This document shows positions 1 to 11,799 of a DNA stretch of 64,000 bases, one piece after another; position 1 is the first letter of the stretch, and every line of letters begins with the position of its first letter. Source of the DNA: Glandiceps talaboti (Eukaryota > Hemichordata > Enteropneusta > Spengelidae); NCBI RefSeq assembly GCF_964340395.1, contig NC_135564.1:18370431-18434430 (forward strand), given 5' to 3'. The notes under the pieces were generated by a model. It ran no database searches, was not told where the DNA came from, and saw only the letters and a program-made list of their open reading frames with translations. Made by a program: the position numbers and the translations under genes.

Positions 1-697
1 ATTGGAATTTCCTCTCTATTTACCATAAATTTTGGCTTGATTTATCACAACTGTTATTACTCGCATCGGCAATGTCCACGACTTTCTTTGTCATCGCCGG
101 ATAACTAGACATGCATGCATACTTTAATTTAATTTACAAGCAATATTCCACAGAACAATACTTCAAAATATTGCCTTTCATAGGAATCATCAAAATGAAT
201 TCCTATAAACACAAAGTGGCACATGGAAATATATTCGTCGCAATAACATTAATTAATAATCTGTGACTAGAACTGCTACATCCTGTTTGAAAATAATACT
301 GGTCCCAATAAATAATGTTGATTATCACCGACTGCATTGTAACTTTTACCATGAAAAATAAATTCCCGGCTATTTTTATTCCCGGCTATGATGTATAATT
401 TAAGGTGATCACTCCGAACAAATGTTTTACATAACGAAATAATATAATGTAATATATAATATTATATTGTATTATATTATATTATGCTCTTCCGTATTTA
501 AACATCTACAATACCGTATCAATTATGATTACGAAATTATTTGTCGATTATCTCGTAACATTTTAAGCTCAATAAGCCGAACAAGTGATATATATATATA
601 TAACTCGGTGAGTATCAATCTGCTAAGACAGTGCTCTATACCGCAGTGGCAGAGCGTAATAGTTTACGCTCTGCGTAAACTATACAAAAATATACAA

Positions 698-700
<3 letters not shown>

Positions 701-779
<79 letters not shown>
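701..779. repeat. (TA)n microsatellite
   Basis: Uninterrupted TA dinucleotide array of about 79 bp. The IYIYIY open frames over it are artefacts. Confidence 0.97.
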
Positions 780-783
<4 letters not shown>

Positions 784-1850
784 TCTACAATGGGTACACA
801 CAATTGCACTAACACGCACAATGGACAGGAAGATTTATTGAGGATGAAGGGGGATTAGCGTTGGCATATCATATAATATACATGTTTCTTTTCCATATTT
901 CACCATCAAATAAATCATTTCTGATAATTAAACTGAATGTTCATAATTTAAGGTCTAATGTGACGGGATACCAATATACAGTAAATCGGAATCATGCCTA
1001 CATGTTGAGTTATTCTTCCTTTATGGATACTGGGAATGTAATTATCTGCTATCGGAAATCATCTGATTATTATCTTTAAATACTTATTACTGTCTTCATT
1101 GCATTTTTGCAATTATTCCGTTGATTGTGTCACGTTTTCTATACGACTAACCCACTTCTTTTGTCAATGTCACATTGATTTATTTATACTTGTACAGCTT
1201 TATAACATTTTATCGATCGCAACATTTCGATGTCTTGGTTTCCACAATCTAATATTTCATTGGCTTGTAGGCATCTAACGAAAGCAGGGTGGTTATTTGA
1301 TAGCGTTGTAGACATTCGCAGCTTTAGAATAACCGTGACGATGTGATATTAATCTAGTGGTAATAGCACATCATTGTTAAAATGTACATACCATTAGCAA
1401 TATGGTACTTAGCGAAACGGCATAGTCTGTAACTTGGACTATAATTTCAGTTCAAATCTGTTCGTAAATCATACGAACATAATAAACACTCGGACTTATT
1501 GGGGGGGGGGGGGCAGGAGGATATGGTGTCGACATATCGTGGTACTCGTGCTAGAGGTTTCTAGTCAAAAGCTCTTGGTAATGATTTTGTATTTATAGTA
1601 ATGTGTAAAGTTTCTGTTGTGTCAAACATTTTTCAGCATGATATAAGTGACAAAGTATGTAAAAAAAGTGGTTTTATAAGCGAGACTAATATGTTTTTTT
1701 TTCAAACCAAAAGAATTACGTCATAATTGCGTTTCATGTGATATAGTAATTACCTGGTAAGATGTCTATCAGCTGCTACACATGATTCAACATATTTCAA
1801 TAGCTGGAATAATTAAATATCATTTCACCAATATTTTGCTTTGACACCTA

Positions 1851-2075
1851 AGGGGCTTTGTCACTACGAGTCGTTAGACGATGGGTGACAAAACCATTAG
1901 GTCACAAGTATTTTATGGCTTAATGAGGAAGAATATTGAGGAATAATATAATTGTACCTCCTCATGACAAACATAAGTTATGAAAAATCAGGAATTTAAT
2001 GGTGATTTGGAACGTTTGAACTCATATTTTGAGCACCACAGAACTAGTGACGTAGACACAGGTTATCATGACGTA
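1851..2075 (+). repeat. Dispersed repeat, copy 1 (copy 2 at 32736-32945)
   Basis: The two copies share diverged blocks in the same order: a GTCGTTAGACGA word, a GAGGAATAATATAAT or GGGGAATAATATAAT block, and a CTCATATTT...CACTACAGATCTAGTGA-type block ending in GTAGACA. Shared order over more than 200 bp indicates an old interspersed element. Family unknown. Confidence 0.6.
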
Positions 2076-3820
2076 CGTACAACGACTAGGATATATAAGT
2101 ATCATTTTCTGCTCTGAGATACTAACTTGGCTTGAGCATGGTATAGGGTATGAAATGAACATAACTGTCTTAAATCTAAACGGACTATGATCATTGGAAT
2201 AAACACACATTGGACTTTATATATCAGGAGAGATATTCTTGAAAGTTTCTGATATATTACAGATTGGGTAAACTTGTATCCTTCTTTGAAATAATATACA
2301 CAAATGCAAAATGACTGTGAAGTCTAGGTTAAAAAATCTTTCACATTGCAAAGTTTTGGGTTATTTTAGCTACTTTGAGTTATACAAACAAATTGGCCCC
2401 GAGGAATATTGCACTATAAGTGAGAATGACAAACAATAATTAATGAATCACTATGTTCTGCCAAATAGCATTTCTATTTACAGACAGTAAAACCTCTACT
2501 TGCAAGATATAAACTATGGTGACATTTAGATATATCCCCATGACACTTTGGTATGTGCTTGGAGCTACATGCAGGCAGTGCTAATGTACACAGGGGACCT
2601 TCCCCTTTGTCTAAAATAAATCGCCCGTTGAATAAAAAGCACGCATCATTTGTTTCGTAAATGTCACAAGATGAAGAAGACACTATATGCAAATGATACA
2701 TGAAGCGGCAAATAGATGGGAAAGTCATATATAAACATATTTGATGGTATAGATGAAATGACTGTAATCTAGAAACTGCGAATTATTTACTTTTATATAC
2801 AATAGCTGGTATTTTGGTTTACCTGATGAACTTGCAATGTGATCAGGGCGAAAGCTACTTATGATGACATAACCATTTTTAAAATTTAAAATTGTAAATA
2901 CCACAGTTTTCAGGATGTAACACCAATATGATTAATGAACGCAGAGAAATAACATATCCTACCAGTACTTTATCAGTTTACAGTGTACATGTATGTTGAC
3001 TTTGGAAGACGTTAAAACTAAATTATGTCACTTGATACATTCGCAAGAAATGGGGGACATGTGTGCTGCACCATTACATCGCTCGAAAATGACGTAATTT
3101 GACATGCATTTCCAACGAAAATAGAGCAGAGCTTCGATGTATTCTTGTGCGAAATGAAAATGGATATTTCCGTACAGAAATAGATTCAAGATGTTTAAAA
3201 GAGAAGCCATCAGACTGAATGGAGGAGAGACAGTGTTTCTCCGTCAGTAAAATTAAATAGGAAACGATTCGTGTTCGTTACGTTTTTATTACTGGAATGG
3301 TGAATGTGAGCGAAAAGTGTTCATTGAAATATGTCCACCAGCTTTTAACAGGTGTACAAATACTGAGATATCGGAGACAGCGGAGATCGCGCTCGCAAAT
3401 TACCGTGATCACGTGTTTCATATTACTGACATCACTTAAAGAGCTCTTTGCTTTCATCACGTCTCTGTGAATTTTGATATAAGATCCTTTGTGTTTAAAC
3501 TTGAAAGGGCATATCTCAATATTTCAAAAATGTTGTGTTCACGTCAATTCCCTTTGAGGTCAAAAAGAACTGTGGCTTAAAATTGACAGAAAGTAAAGCA
3601 GTTATCTTGGAACACAAGTTTTTAAAGCTTTTAAAACCTCGCTTGTCATTCCTTGCTTCTTCAATAGTAGGTTCATCCCAGTTGGATGTTTTTTTGTCTT
3701 TTAATTAAGCCTTGCTACATATTTTAATGTTTCCTGTAACTTTTTTAGTATTCTTGATCATATAACACGTGTATTCAACGGTGTAATAATAATCCCTCGT
3801 ATCATTTTCTCATTTTCTAG

Positions 3821-3963
3821 GAATATCAGAAAAATCTGCCTGGGAAAAGTTCTTTAAAATGGCCGTGTCTCGAATGGTTGCAGAAAGATTGGCGGAACTT
3901 CAAACTCCATATGCGCTAGAGGCAGAAGATAATGCCGAGGAAGGAGTTATGAAAAACTTCTAA
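3821..3963 (+). CDS. Terminal coding exon of an unrecognised plus-strand gene
   Basis: A pyrimidine-rich acceptor (CTCATTTTCTAG) is followed by a frame that opens after two bases (phase 1) and runs 46 codons to TAA at 3961-3963. The peptide starts ISEKSAWEKFF and ends AEEGVMKNF. It looks like an amphipathic helix (KMAVSRMVAERLAEL) followed by an acidic stretch (ALEAEDNAEEG). Codon use and acidic/basic patterning look like real coding sequence, unlike the neighbouring open frames. No family was recognised. Upstream exons are either outside the window or not recognisable in 1-3820. An AATAAA at 4641 would give a 3' UTR of about 0.7 kb. A chance open frame behind a chance acceptor is the main alternative. 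Confidence 0.55.
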
Positions 3964-4640
3964 TTTCAGACATTTTACAGACTGAGTTGTATTACAGAGA
4001 CATTTTATTGAAATTTAGCCTTAAATATATTACCATTGCCCTCCTTATTTTTCACGTTTTCTTAAGATTTGCAATTCACACTTTTTGCGGGCGTAATTGT
4101 AAATTAGTTCAGAAATGAGAACAGGTGAGATAACCTTTGCAGTAATCCATACAAGAGGTCGAAGATGCCAATTACTGCCAAGTGATAACTGTAGCTATCG
4201 CGAACTAATGAGCTGGCGACAGATTTAGGTATTAGGCTGATTTCCGGTGCACCCTGCAATTTCAAGAATCACGGCAATATCATCTAGTTTTCTTTTCAGG
4301 ATCGAGCGTAATGATCACTGTCCGACGCTTTCGAACTTGTTATTCTAATCCAGACACTCCTCAACCAACGCTACATTAACGTTCTATCTTCTGAACTTAT
4401 TACAGTTTTAATCGCTTGGTGATAGATATATCTAGTGTATACATTGTTGGCGTTTATATTTCAAGCAAAATGTAGAATATGTAGTTTCTTGATTCCCTTA
4501 GTTCAGACGTGTGTTCCTCAAAAGAACATCGAATCGAAGATTTGACGTATTCAGTAAACAGGGGGCGATGTGAATAATTCCGGATTTATTTTTCATACTC
4601 ATCGTTGTACATGTATTTGCTATAATTTCTTGTATTATGA

Positions 4641-4646
4641 AATAAA
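4641..4646 (+). promoter_or_regulatory. Candidate poly(A) signal of the plus-strand gene
   Basis: AATAAA lies about 680 bp after the TAA of the terminal exon, in an A/T-rich context. The placement suits a 3' UTR end, but the motif is common by chance in this composition. Confidence 0.35.
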
Positions 4647-4659
4647 GTCCGGGTTATTA

Positions 4660-7600
4660 AACTTATCGCCTTGTTGCAAATATGAATATGACAAACGAGA
4701 TATCTAATGATAACAGAAGCGGAAATTGCTGGTTGGAAGGAAATTGTTTCCTATTGGTGCTGTATAGTGACAATTATTGATTCGCTGTGGCCCTCTCCCA
4801 AATTGAAAATGTATGCCACATCTTTATTATATTTTGATGTGCGGTACTGCAGCTTTTCTTTATTAACTTATAAATGGAACGAGCGAGAATCCGAAATCCG
4901 ATAGATAATCGTTTAATCTCAGCTCGATTGAAATTGTTGGCGGCAGGATCCACCACGGGGGTCATTACACCATACCCGGAAACAGTCACCAATCATCACT
5001 TGTAGCGTCTGTGATGAAAGCCGCTATTATGGTATAGACCGTATCGCACACGGAAGTAAAAGTTACAATATAATGTTCTTCTGTTGACAAACTGTCGTTG
5101 ATTAACATCAAATGTTTACCTTACTTATATTAAGATATGGGACATCGCTCTTTTTGTTAATGTTTGCCATATGCAATCTTTACATAAAACGGTCACGGTA
5201 AATCATTCTGAATATCTGAATAACACCGTGTCCAATGAGTGTTTTATGTTGTCGTGTACATTAGTTCGGCGTCAATGCAGGAACAGTCTTGAGAGCGGCA
5301 CGTAAAGCAGCATACTCATTTGTCAGAAAATGTTAATTCATAGCCTGTTTTCGGTATTAATGTGTTACTCCGATAGCTCTCATATATCTATCCTGATTCC
5401 TTTTCAAACTGATTCAGTAGTTAGCTACATCCCCCAAAACTAAAATATGTAAATTACATGTAAACTATCACATTTCGTGTGTTGAGTTAAAGAGCTAACT
5501 ACTGTGTTCACCTTACGTTGTGTGTGTTCATTTACATAATGACTCATTTGTATAACTACGCCACTGGAACAAGTGAGCTTTAATACTGGGCGAATATTTT
5601 CAAAGCATAATAACGATTTGATACGGGAATCCAGGACAAGCAATGTTACCAGAGTAAAACATCAGCATTGAAAACATGCTATAATTCACAGCATGGTGAT
5701 AGTGTTTGAACACACACACAGCACCATACAAGCTTTGGCAAGCACAACCACAGACAAGGAAAAGGGAAAAAGTCGAAAAGCGGAACAAAACGTATGGACA
5801 AATAGTTTCAGTTACCTCTACACGGACTTTAAAGTTTGCATCATAAATCTGAAATATATATAGTTAAGTAACAATAGAGAGTAAAATAAACTTTAATGTT
5901 ATGTGTTTCAGATATACCTTTAGCTAGACCTTCGGCTATACCATGCATAAAATATAAAACATCGAGTGTTTATGAGGGATAAGTGCTACTTTACAGAACA
6001 AACTCACATAACCTGACAATTACTGTATTTCACGCTTGGAGGGTCTTCTTACGTTAATGGATCTTGGGGAAAAAGTGATGTGATAAAATCATACTTTAGT
6101 TATGATTTCCCCATTGATTCGCTTAGGGATGTGTATCACGGATATCATTGTTGTCACTCAGATTATATGCTGTTATCGCGTCAAAATACCTGCTCATCTA
6201 TTGAAAATGGGTTGTGTTTCAATCCATGTGGATTACATTGCCATGGGGAATTGGATGCTATTATGTTTCTTGATAACTGGAATGGTGGCTAACTATTTCA
6301 CTGTTGACATAGCATTCTATCAAAATATACGCATATCGACTTACTCATCACGATCATGTTTGTATTATTACACAAGTTGATAAGTCGATAAGAGACACTT
6401 CTGTATTTTTTAAATCAACACACTTTGTATACTTTTAATTATCTTTTATTTGCATTCATTAAACGAGGATTCATGGAAATTTGAAATCATATTATCTTAT
6501 ACTTTGTGCTTTCATGCATATCGTTATTCGATCTTTTAAATATTTGTTTGACTTTTATAGGTATTCGCTACGGTATATTCTATCAATACATTTATTCTGA
6601 CAGTTTGTCCTGGTATTAAGGGGATTTAAAAAATTTATGTGTTTAATATTACAACTGAAACTAGTAAACCTGGAACAGAGCGTTGCCAGGCGCGACAAAA
6701 AATTCACTGATCTTGCTACATTTTATCGTCTTCTTTCATCAATGATACTCTTCACAAATCACGTACATCGTAACGATCTACTAACCTAATATTGTCACAT
6801 GCAAAGAAAATGTAGCGATGCTATATATTGATCCAGACGATGAAATGTAACAGTGTACGTAAAAACGGCGCTGTTTCACGTTTACTAGTAACATACATAA
6901 ATTCATTAACGTTGCACAAATGTCCCCAGCGTTTACGATAACGAGGTTAAGGAAATCAAATAATAATAACATATTCATTTTACAGGCAGACATATTGATT
7001 ATCTCCTCCCTGTAGAGACTACACCATGATATGGTTGAAGGCGTACGATCGATAGCTCAATAAAATCGATATTCACCTGTTTACATTCAAAATTATTTCT
7101 GAGATGGTAGGGTGGTACTTCCTGACCCCACGAGTTCTAATATTCTAAGGTCTCCACTTTCATTTTTTAATACAAAGCTGAATTGATCTAAAACTAAATT
7201 GATGGTTTCATTAGTGATTTTTGATCTGTACAATTACACAACACTCACTGTAATCCCCATTGTGCGAATCATGAGCCTCGTGTGTAGTTTGCCTTTGTGA
7301 TTTTCCATAACTGCTTCCTGGCTTTTTAGTTTGTCTGATCAAGGATTATGTTTTTTTTCCTGATTAAATCTCTTTGAATGAATGACATACCAAATGACGT
7401 TAAAGCTTTTTTGTAAACATTCACATATGCGGGAGATAACACATCCCCAAGCCTTTAATAGGGAGAAGTTATTCCACTCACGTTCCTGATACTTCTACAT
7501 GTATTGACGTGTCAAACTGATACCCCCACATTGGTTATTCGTCCTCCCATAATGATATCAGTTCTTCATGACCTTACCGCCCCCCCCCCCCACCCCCGGG

Positions 7601-7889
7601 TGTTACATGTTAGCACATCATAATTTCAATCTTGCGTTCGATCATCATCAGCAATCCACACATTATCTTCTTGCGAATTTTGCCATAAACAATATGGTAG
7701 CTACCATATTATGCCTAAATGACTGAGTCATTATCACTACTATCACCACTACATTGCTTTCATAACGAGATAAACCTCTAGGAGCCGTCAGTCACAAACT
7801 TGCTAGTAAGACGTCGGCTTAGAAGTACTGTTGCTTCATATCAGCCAGAATTGTAAGTACTGTTAAAGTATACCGTACCAGGCGTCACA
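4660..7889. other. Non-coding sequence, no supported gene
   Basis: Unique-looking AT-rich sequence with only short open frames. A poly-C run lies at about 7580-7590. One hydrophobic open frame near 6102-6380 was considered and set aside. Confidence 0.5.
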
Positions 7890-8130
7890 GGTATAGTGAC
7901 CAGTTTAGGATGTTAACGGCAGAGAGAATATGGCCAGTTTGCAATTATGAAGAATGGCCAGCTTACACCACGGGAATGACCAGTTTACGACAGAATCGAA
8001 TGTGATCAGTTTACGATGGAGATTGACACTGTTTTACGACAGAATGTGACTGGTTTATGACGGAAAATGGCCAGCTTACGACAGAATATGACCAGTTTAC
8101 GACATACGACAGAAAATGGCCGTTTTACGG
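7890..8130 (+). repeat. Degenerate minisatellite, about 20-30 bp units
   Basis: Repeated variants of TGACCAGTTTACGACAGAAT alternate with ATGGCCAGCTTACGACAGAA variants, at least eight units with drifting spacing. Confidence 0.8.
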
Positions 8131-8212
8131 TGGGAAATTATCAAAGAGGTGGATATGTGTAATAAATCAATTGACATTGATGGTTAACTTCTTGTTTGCC
8201 GTAGCGTTAAAA

Positions 8213-9892
8213 GACTGGACTGAATTAACAGGGGGGGCGGTGCATTCTGGGGGTGGGTCACTATTTTTTGTGCAGTGGATTCGGGGGGGGGGGGGGTCAC
8301 AACTTTTGGATTGGATTCCATCCGTCTGTCCGGATCCTTTTCGTGGAGATGCCAGGACCTATTTTTTTCAAACTTGGTACAGGGGCAACATACTATGGCA
8401 TACACATGCACGTCAATTTGTTTTATGATACGATCCAATATGGCCGCCTAGCAGCCATTTTGTTTCCGAATTTTCCCTGTACAAAGCCATAACTCAGACA
8501 TGCTTGAACAGATCTCATTCAAAGTTGGTATTAGCACAGTGTTCTATGATATACATGTGCATATCCATTTTTGTCGCGATACAATCCGATATGGCTGCCT
8601 TTCAGCCATTTTGTTGGTGCAGGTTTCATGTTCCTTAAAACCCAATCATAGCGGGGACTATGTCATTCTGAATGACTTGTTATGCATGTTACATGTCTTG
8701 ATAGTCAATGATAATAATATGCAATAAAAGGCAAGCTTTTAATACAAAATATAGATGTATAAATTCAAACAATGGACATTTTATTGGTTACATGACCATG
8801 AGTTTCGAACCATATCTAAACTAGAACATTGTCTATACCTAAAATGTTTTCTTTGCTTACAAATTGTCCCTAGAGGAAATGGAGGAGTCCACTACTGCAT
8901 ACCACAAAGGGAATCTCACTACCAACAGTGCAACATCTGAAATCTGGTAAACTTCAAAAACAATGCCAAATTAAGTGATTTGTCAATTTCCTTTAGAGTA
9001 TATGTATAAACTGAACACCTCTCTAAACCAAACAACATTTAATGATTTGAATGAGAGACAGGCTTTACACTAAAATACATACAGTAAAACTTGTCTAAAT
9101 CGAACCATGTCTAAACTAGTCTAAGAACACTGTCTATACCTGAATGGTTTATCTGTTTTAATAAAATTGTAAAAGGTTCTATGTATAAACTGTACACATT
9201 TCATACATATTACAGACATTTTTTTCAGCTACTACCCTCATGTCACTGTCACTGTCTCCTTATCACACTCAACATCCTTTTCATAATCATCATTACTATC
9301 ACAGCACTCTGGATCCATATCATCCTCGTCATCAGCAAGCCCTTGGCTATCTCCTTTTAGCAAAATGGTTTCTTTTTAATGTTATTGAATTTTGGGCAAT
9401 TAATAGGACATAAACAACAAAACTATGTTGACAAACTGTTGAATTATCTGTCTCAGAGTCCAGTGTACAGAAGAAATTTGTTATAATAGGTAGAGGCAAT
9501 GTTTGAGGACTAGAATCAGACAGAATTGTGGGACATCTCATGTGCTGCATGTCATTTATCCAGAGACTGTCAATATCCAGTCAGCTATTACAACAATAGT
9601 TCAGAGCAGCACAACTTTGTACTTCAGAATCTATTTCTGTATGAAAAGAGCTCTAAGCCAAGTCAAGAGATTGTGCTTAAAGCTCTTTTATATTTTTTTA
9701 GTTGTATACATGTGTAATTGTTGTAGGGTACAGTGTAGTAATAATATCTGTATTTCATTGTATTTGAACATGGGGGGGGTCTCTTTTTTCATGCATGGTA
9801 AAGGGGGTGGGTCAGAATTTTTTGTGCAAATTGTCTATTTTTGATGTATTGGATTTTTGAAAAGCACCGCCCTCTGTTAATTCTGTCCAGTC
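8213..9892. mobile_element. Possible 1.7-kb non-autonomous DNA element with about 30-bp terminal inverted repeats
   Basis: The left end (8213-8243) and the reverse complement of the right end (9864-9892) share GACTGGAC, then GAATTAACAG, then GGGCGGTGC, with two substitutions and a two-base length difference. Just inside both ends are G-rich blocks with a shared GGGTCA...TTTTTTGTGCA stretch. No transposase frame is visible, and no clear target duplication was identified. It could also be two copies of one shorter repeat in opposite orientation. Confidence 0.4.
8355..8630 (+). repeat. Two-copy tandem repeat, about 145 bp unit
   Basis: Two diverged units share TTCAAA(C/G)TTGGTA, ATACATGTGCA-type, GATAC(G/A)ATCC(A/G)ATATGG and AGCCATTTTGTT blocks in the same order. 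They lie inside the candidate element at 8213-9892. Confidence 0.7.
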
Positions 9893-11350
9893 CCTAACTT
9901 GAACTTGACCTTAAATTTGTTAGCTTATGACCTAAACTAGATTTGATAATGTTCACACCCCAGCCCACCATAGCTCACCCCCTCCCCCATACACACCCAC
10001 ACATACTTATGACTCAGAGACTATGTGGGGGCTGAAGTCTCCCTTGTGTTGCTGTTATTGCAAATTTTAACATTTCATCAGATGAGTATTTAGATATACT
10101 TAGAGGAAAGTGTTGATATACTGTATTCTCGTGTACAAGATCGATACTGTCAAAAAAAACCAAGAAGTAATAGAGGTAGAGATTTCTTGATAGTACCATA
10201 TTGATTTCCCCATGTACAATTTCATGCAGATCAAAACATCTTGAAAGGTGATTATTTTTTACTGGTATTGCTAGCGCTTGTTATGCATCTTCATAGATTT
10301 TCAGCAATTAAAAGCCTATACTAGACATATCTTGCTTTGCAAACCGAACTGTGATGTTAGCCATATACAATATAAATGCTAAGCTCTTTTCAGTTTAAAG
10401 ATGAGACTGAATTTATCTTAGCTGCATCTCTTTATGCTTGAAATGTCACTTTCACCAATCCTGCGTCACGTGATCTATCTGATGTAGTTAAGCACATTTG
10501 CAAATCTGGCTCAGCAGAGGCCTGCTGTACACAGAACAAAGCATCACGAAAGATAGACAGAGTTAGAACTGTTATAGCTCTTTAACCCTTGCCCACACAA
10601 TGTTGAGGCAAAAGTTCCATCATGCCTCGCCCCAGATCTGCCAATCTTTATAAGATCTTACAACGATTTTGGAAATTTCTTGTCAGGCAGGATTAGGTGC
10701 AAATAACCTTTCTGGCTCCCCCAAGCATGACATATGAAATAGACCTCAGCTTTATTCCCCTTTAAAGTGGACATAGGGATGAGAATGAGGTATTTATTTT
10801 GGATTTTTAATTGATAAAACAATTTTACTGTGCTTTTACACTTGAAAAAACAACGTGAAATAACATATATCACGTCCTTGTTTGAAACTCAATAAATTGC
10901 AAAACTTTACAAAAACATCTGTAAAATGTACTACAATAACAAACCTTTTACCCTCTTGGCATTTTTTTTTCAATTCATTGAGTTACAAACAAGGACTTCG
11001 TATATGTTATTTCACATCGTTTTGTCAAGTAGAAAAACATAGTAAAGTTATTTTATAAATTATTAAAATTCAAAAATAAATATCTAATTCTAATCTATAC
11101 GACCACTTCATTGAAATAGATGCAAATAACCGTCGTAGGGCAGGGTACACGTCAGTATTGTTTTATATCAAATGGGCGGATATCAGACATTCTTCGCAAG
11201 GGATGAAAATATTCGATAACGTGCTTTTATGAGTAAACAATATGATCACCCACGCAGTGATCATCCCCTTGTCTAAGAGATCATGTGCAGAATATCGTTT
11301 GCATCGAGCTAACAAGACACGTGCGTAAAACAACATGCAAAATCCTGTAA
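9893..11350. other. Non-coding sequence, no supported gene
   Basis: No coding exon or RNA gene was recognised. Parts of 10.73-10.88 kb and 10.96-11.09 kb look like inverted copies of each other (ACAAGGAC, TGTTATTTCAC and AAAATAAAT words mirrored), suggesting an old inverted repeat. Confidence 0.4.
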
Positions 11351-11799
11351 AATGAAATGAAATGAAATGAAATGAAATGAAATGAAATGAAATGAAATGA
11401 AATGAAATGAAATGAAATGAAATGAAATATAAATACAAAACAATAAAATAGAAACGTCTAAGAAATTGAATAGAAACTATTAGAATAGAATAGAATAGAA
11501 TAGAATAGAATAGAATAGAATAGAATAGAATAGAATTGAAACATCCGAGTAGAATAGAAACGAATACAATACAATACAATACAATACAATACAATACAAT
11601 ACAATACAATACAATACAATACAATACAATACAATACAATACAATACAATACAATACAACGCAATGCAATACAACGCAATACAACACAATACAACACAAT
11701 ACAATACAATACAATACAATACAATACAATACAATACAATACAATACAATACAATACAATACAATACAATACAATACAATACAATACAATACAATACAA
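11351..11799. repeat. Cluster of three different pentanucleotide microsatellites
   Basis: An (AATGA)n array (11351-11427) is followed by (AATAG)n (11481-11535) and (ACAAT)n (11564-11799). The last has an interrupted core at about 11656-11700 with ACAACGCAATGCAAT-type variants. The long LYCIV-type open frames across it are repeat artefacts. Confidence 0.97.

Larger units (their letters stand above)
1..3820. other. Non-coding sequence left of the first exon
   Basis: No exon could be supported here on either strand; the open frames are short and lack coding character or paired splice sites. The stretch holds a TA array at 701-779, a 13-base G run at 1501-1513 and one copy of a dispersed repeat (about 1851-2075). 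It may be the last intron of the plus-strand gene that ends at 3963, but no upstream exon was recognised. Confidence 0.6.

Noticed and set aside
2822-2856. CTGATGAAC...GGGCGAAAG, considered as a second hammerhead ribozyme
   Set aside because: The bases between CTGATGA and GAAA cannot form stem II, and no stem III partner is present.
6102-6380. Plus-strand open frame with two hydrophobic segments (CITDIIVVTQIICCY and LLCFLITGMVANYF), faintly like a DRAM-family membrane exon
   Set aside because: The similarity is by eye only, conserved residues are few, and no neighbouring exon or clear donor supports it.
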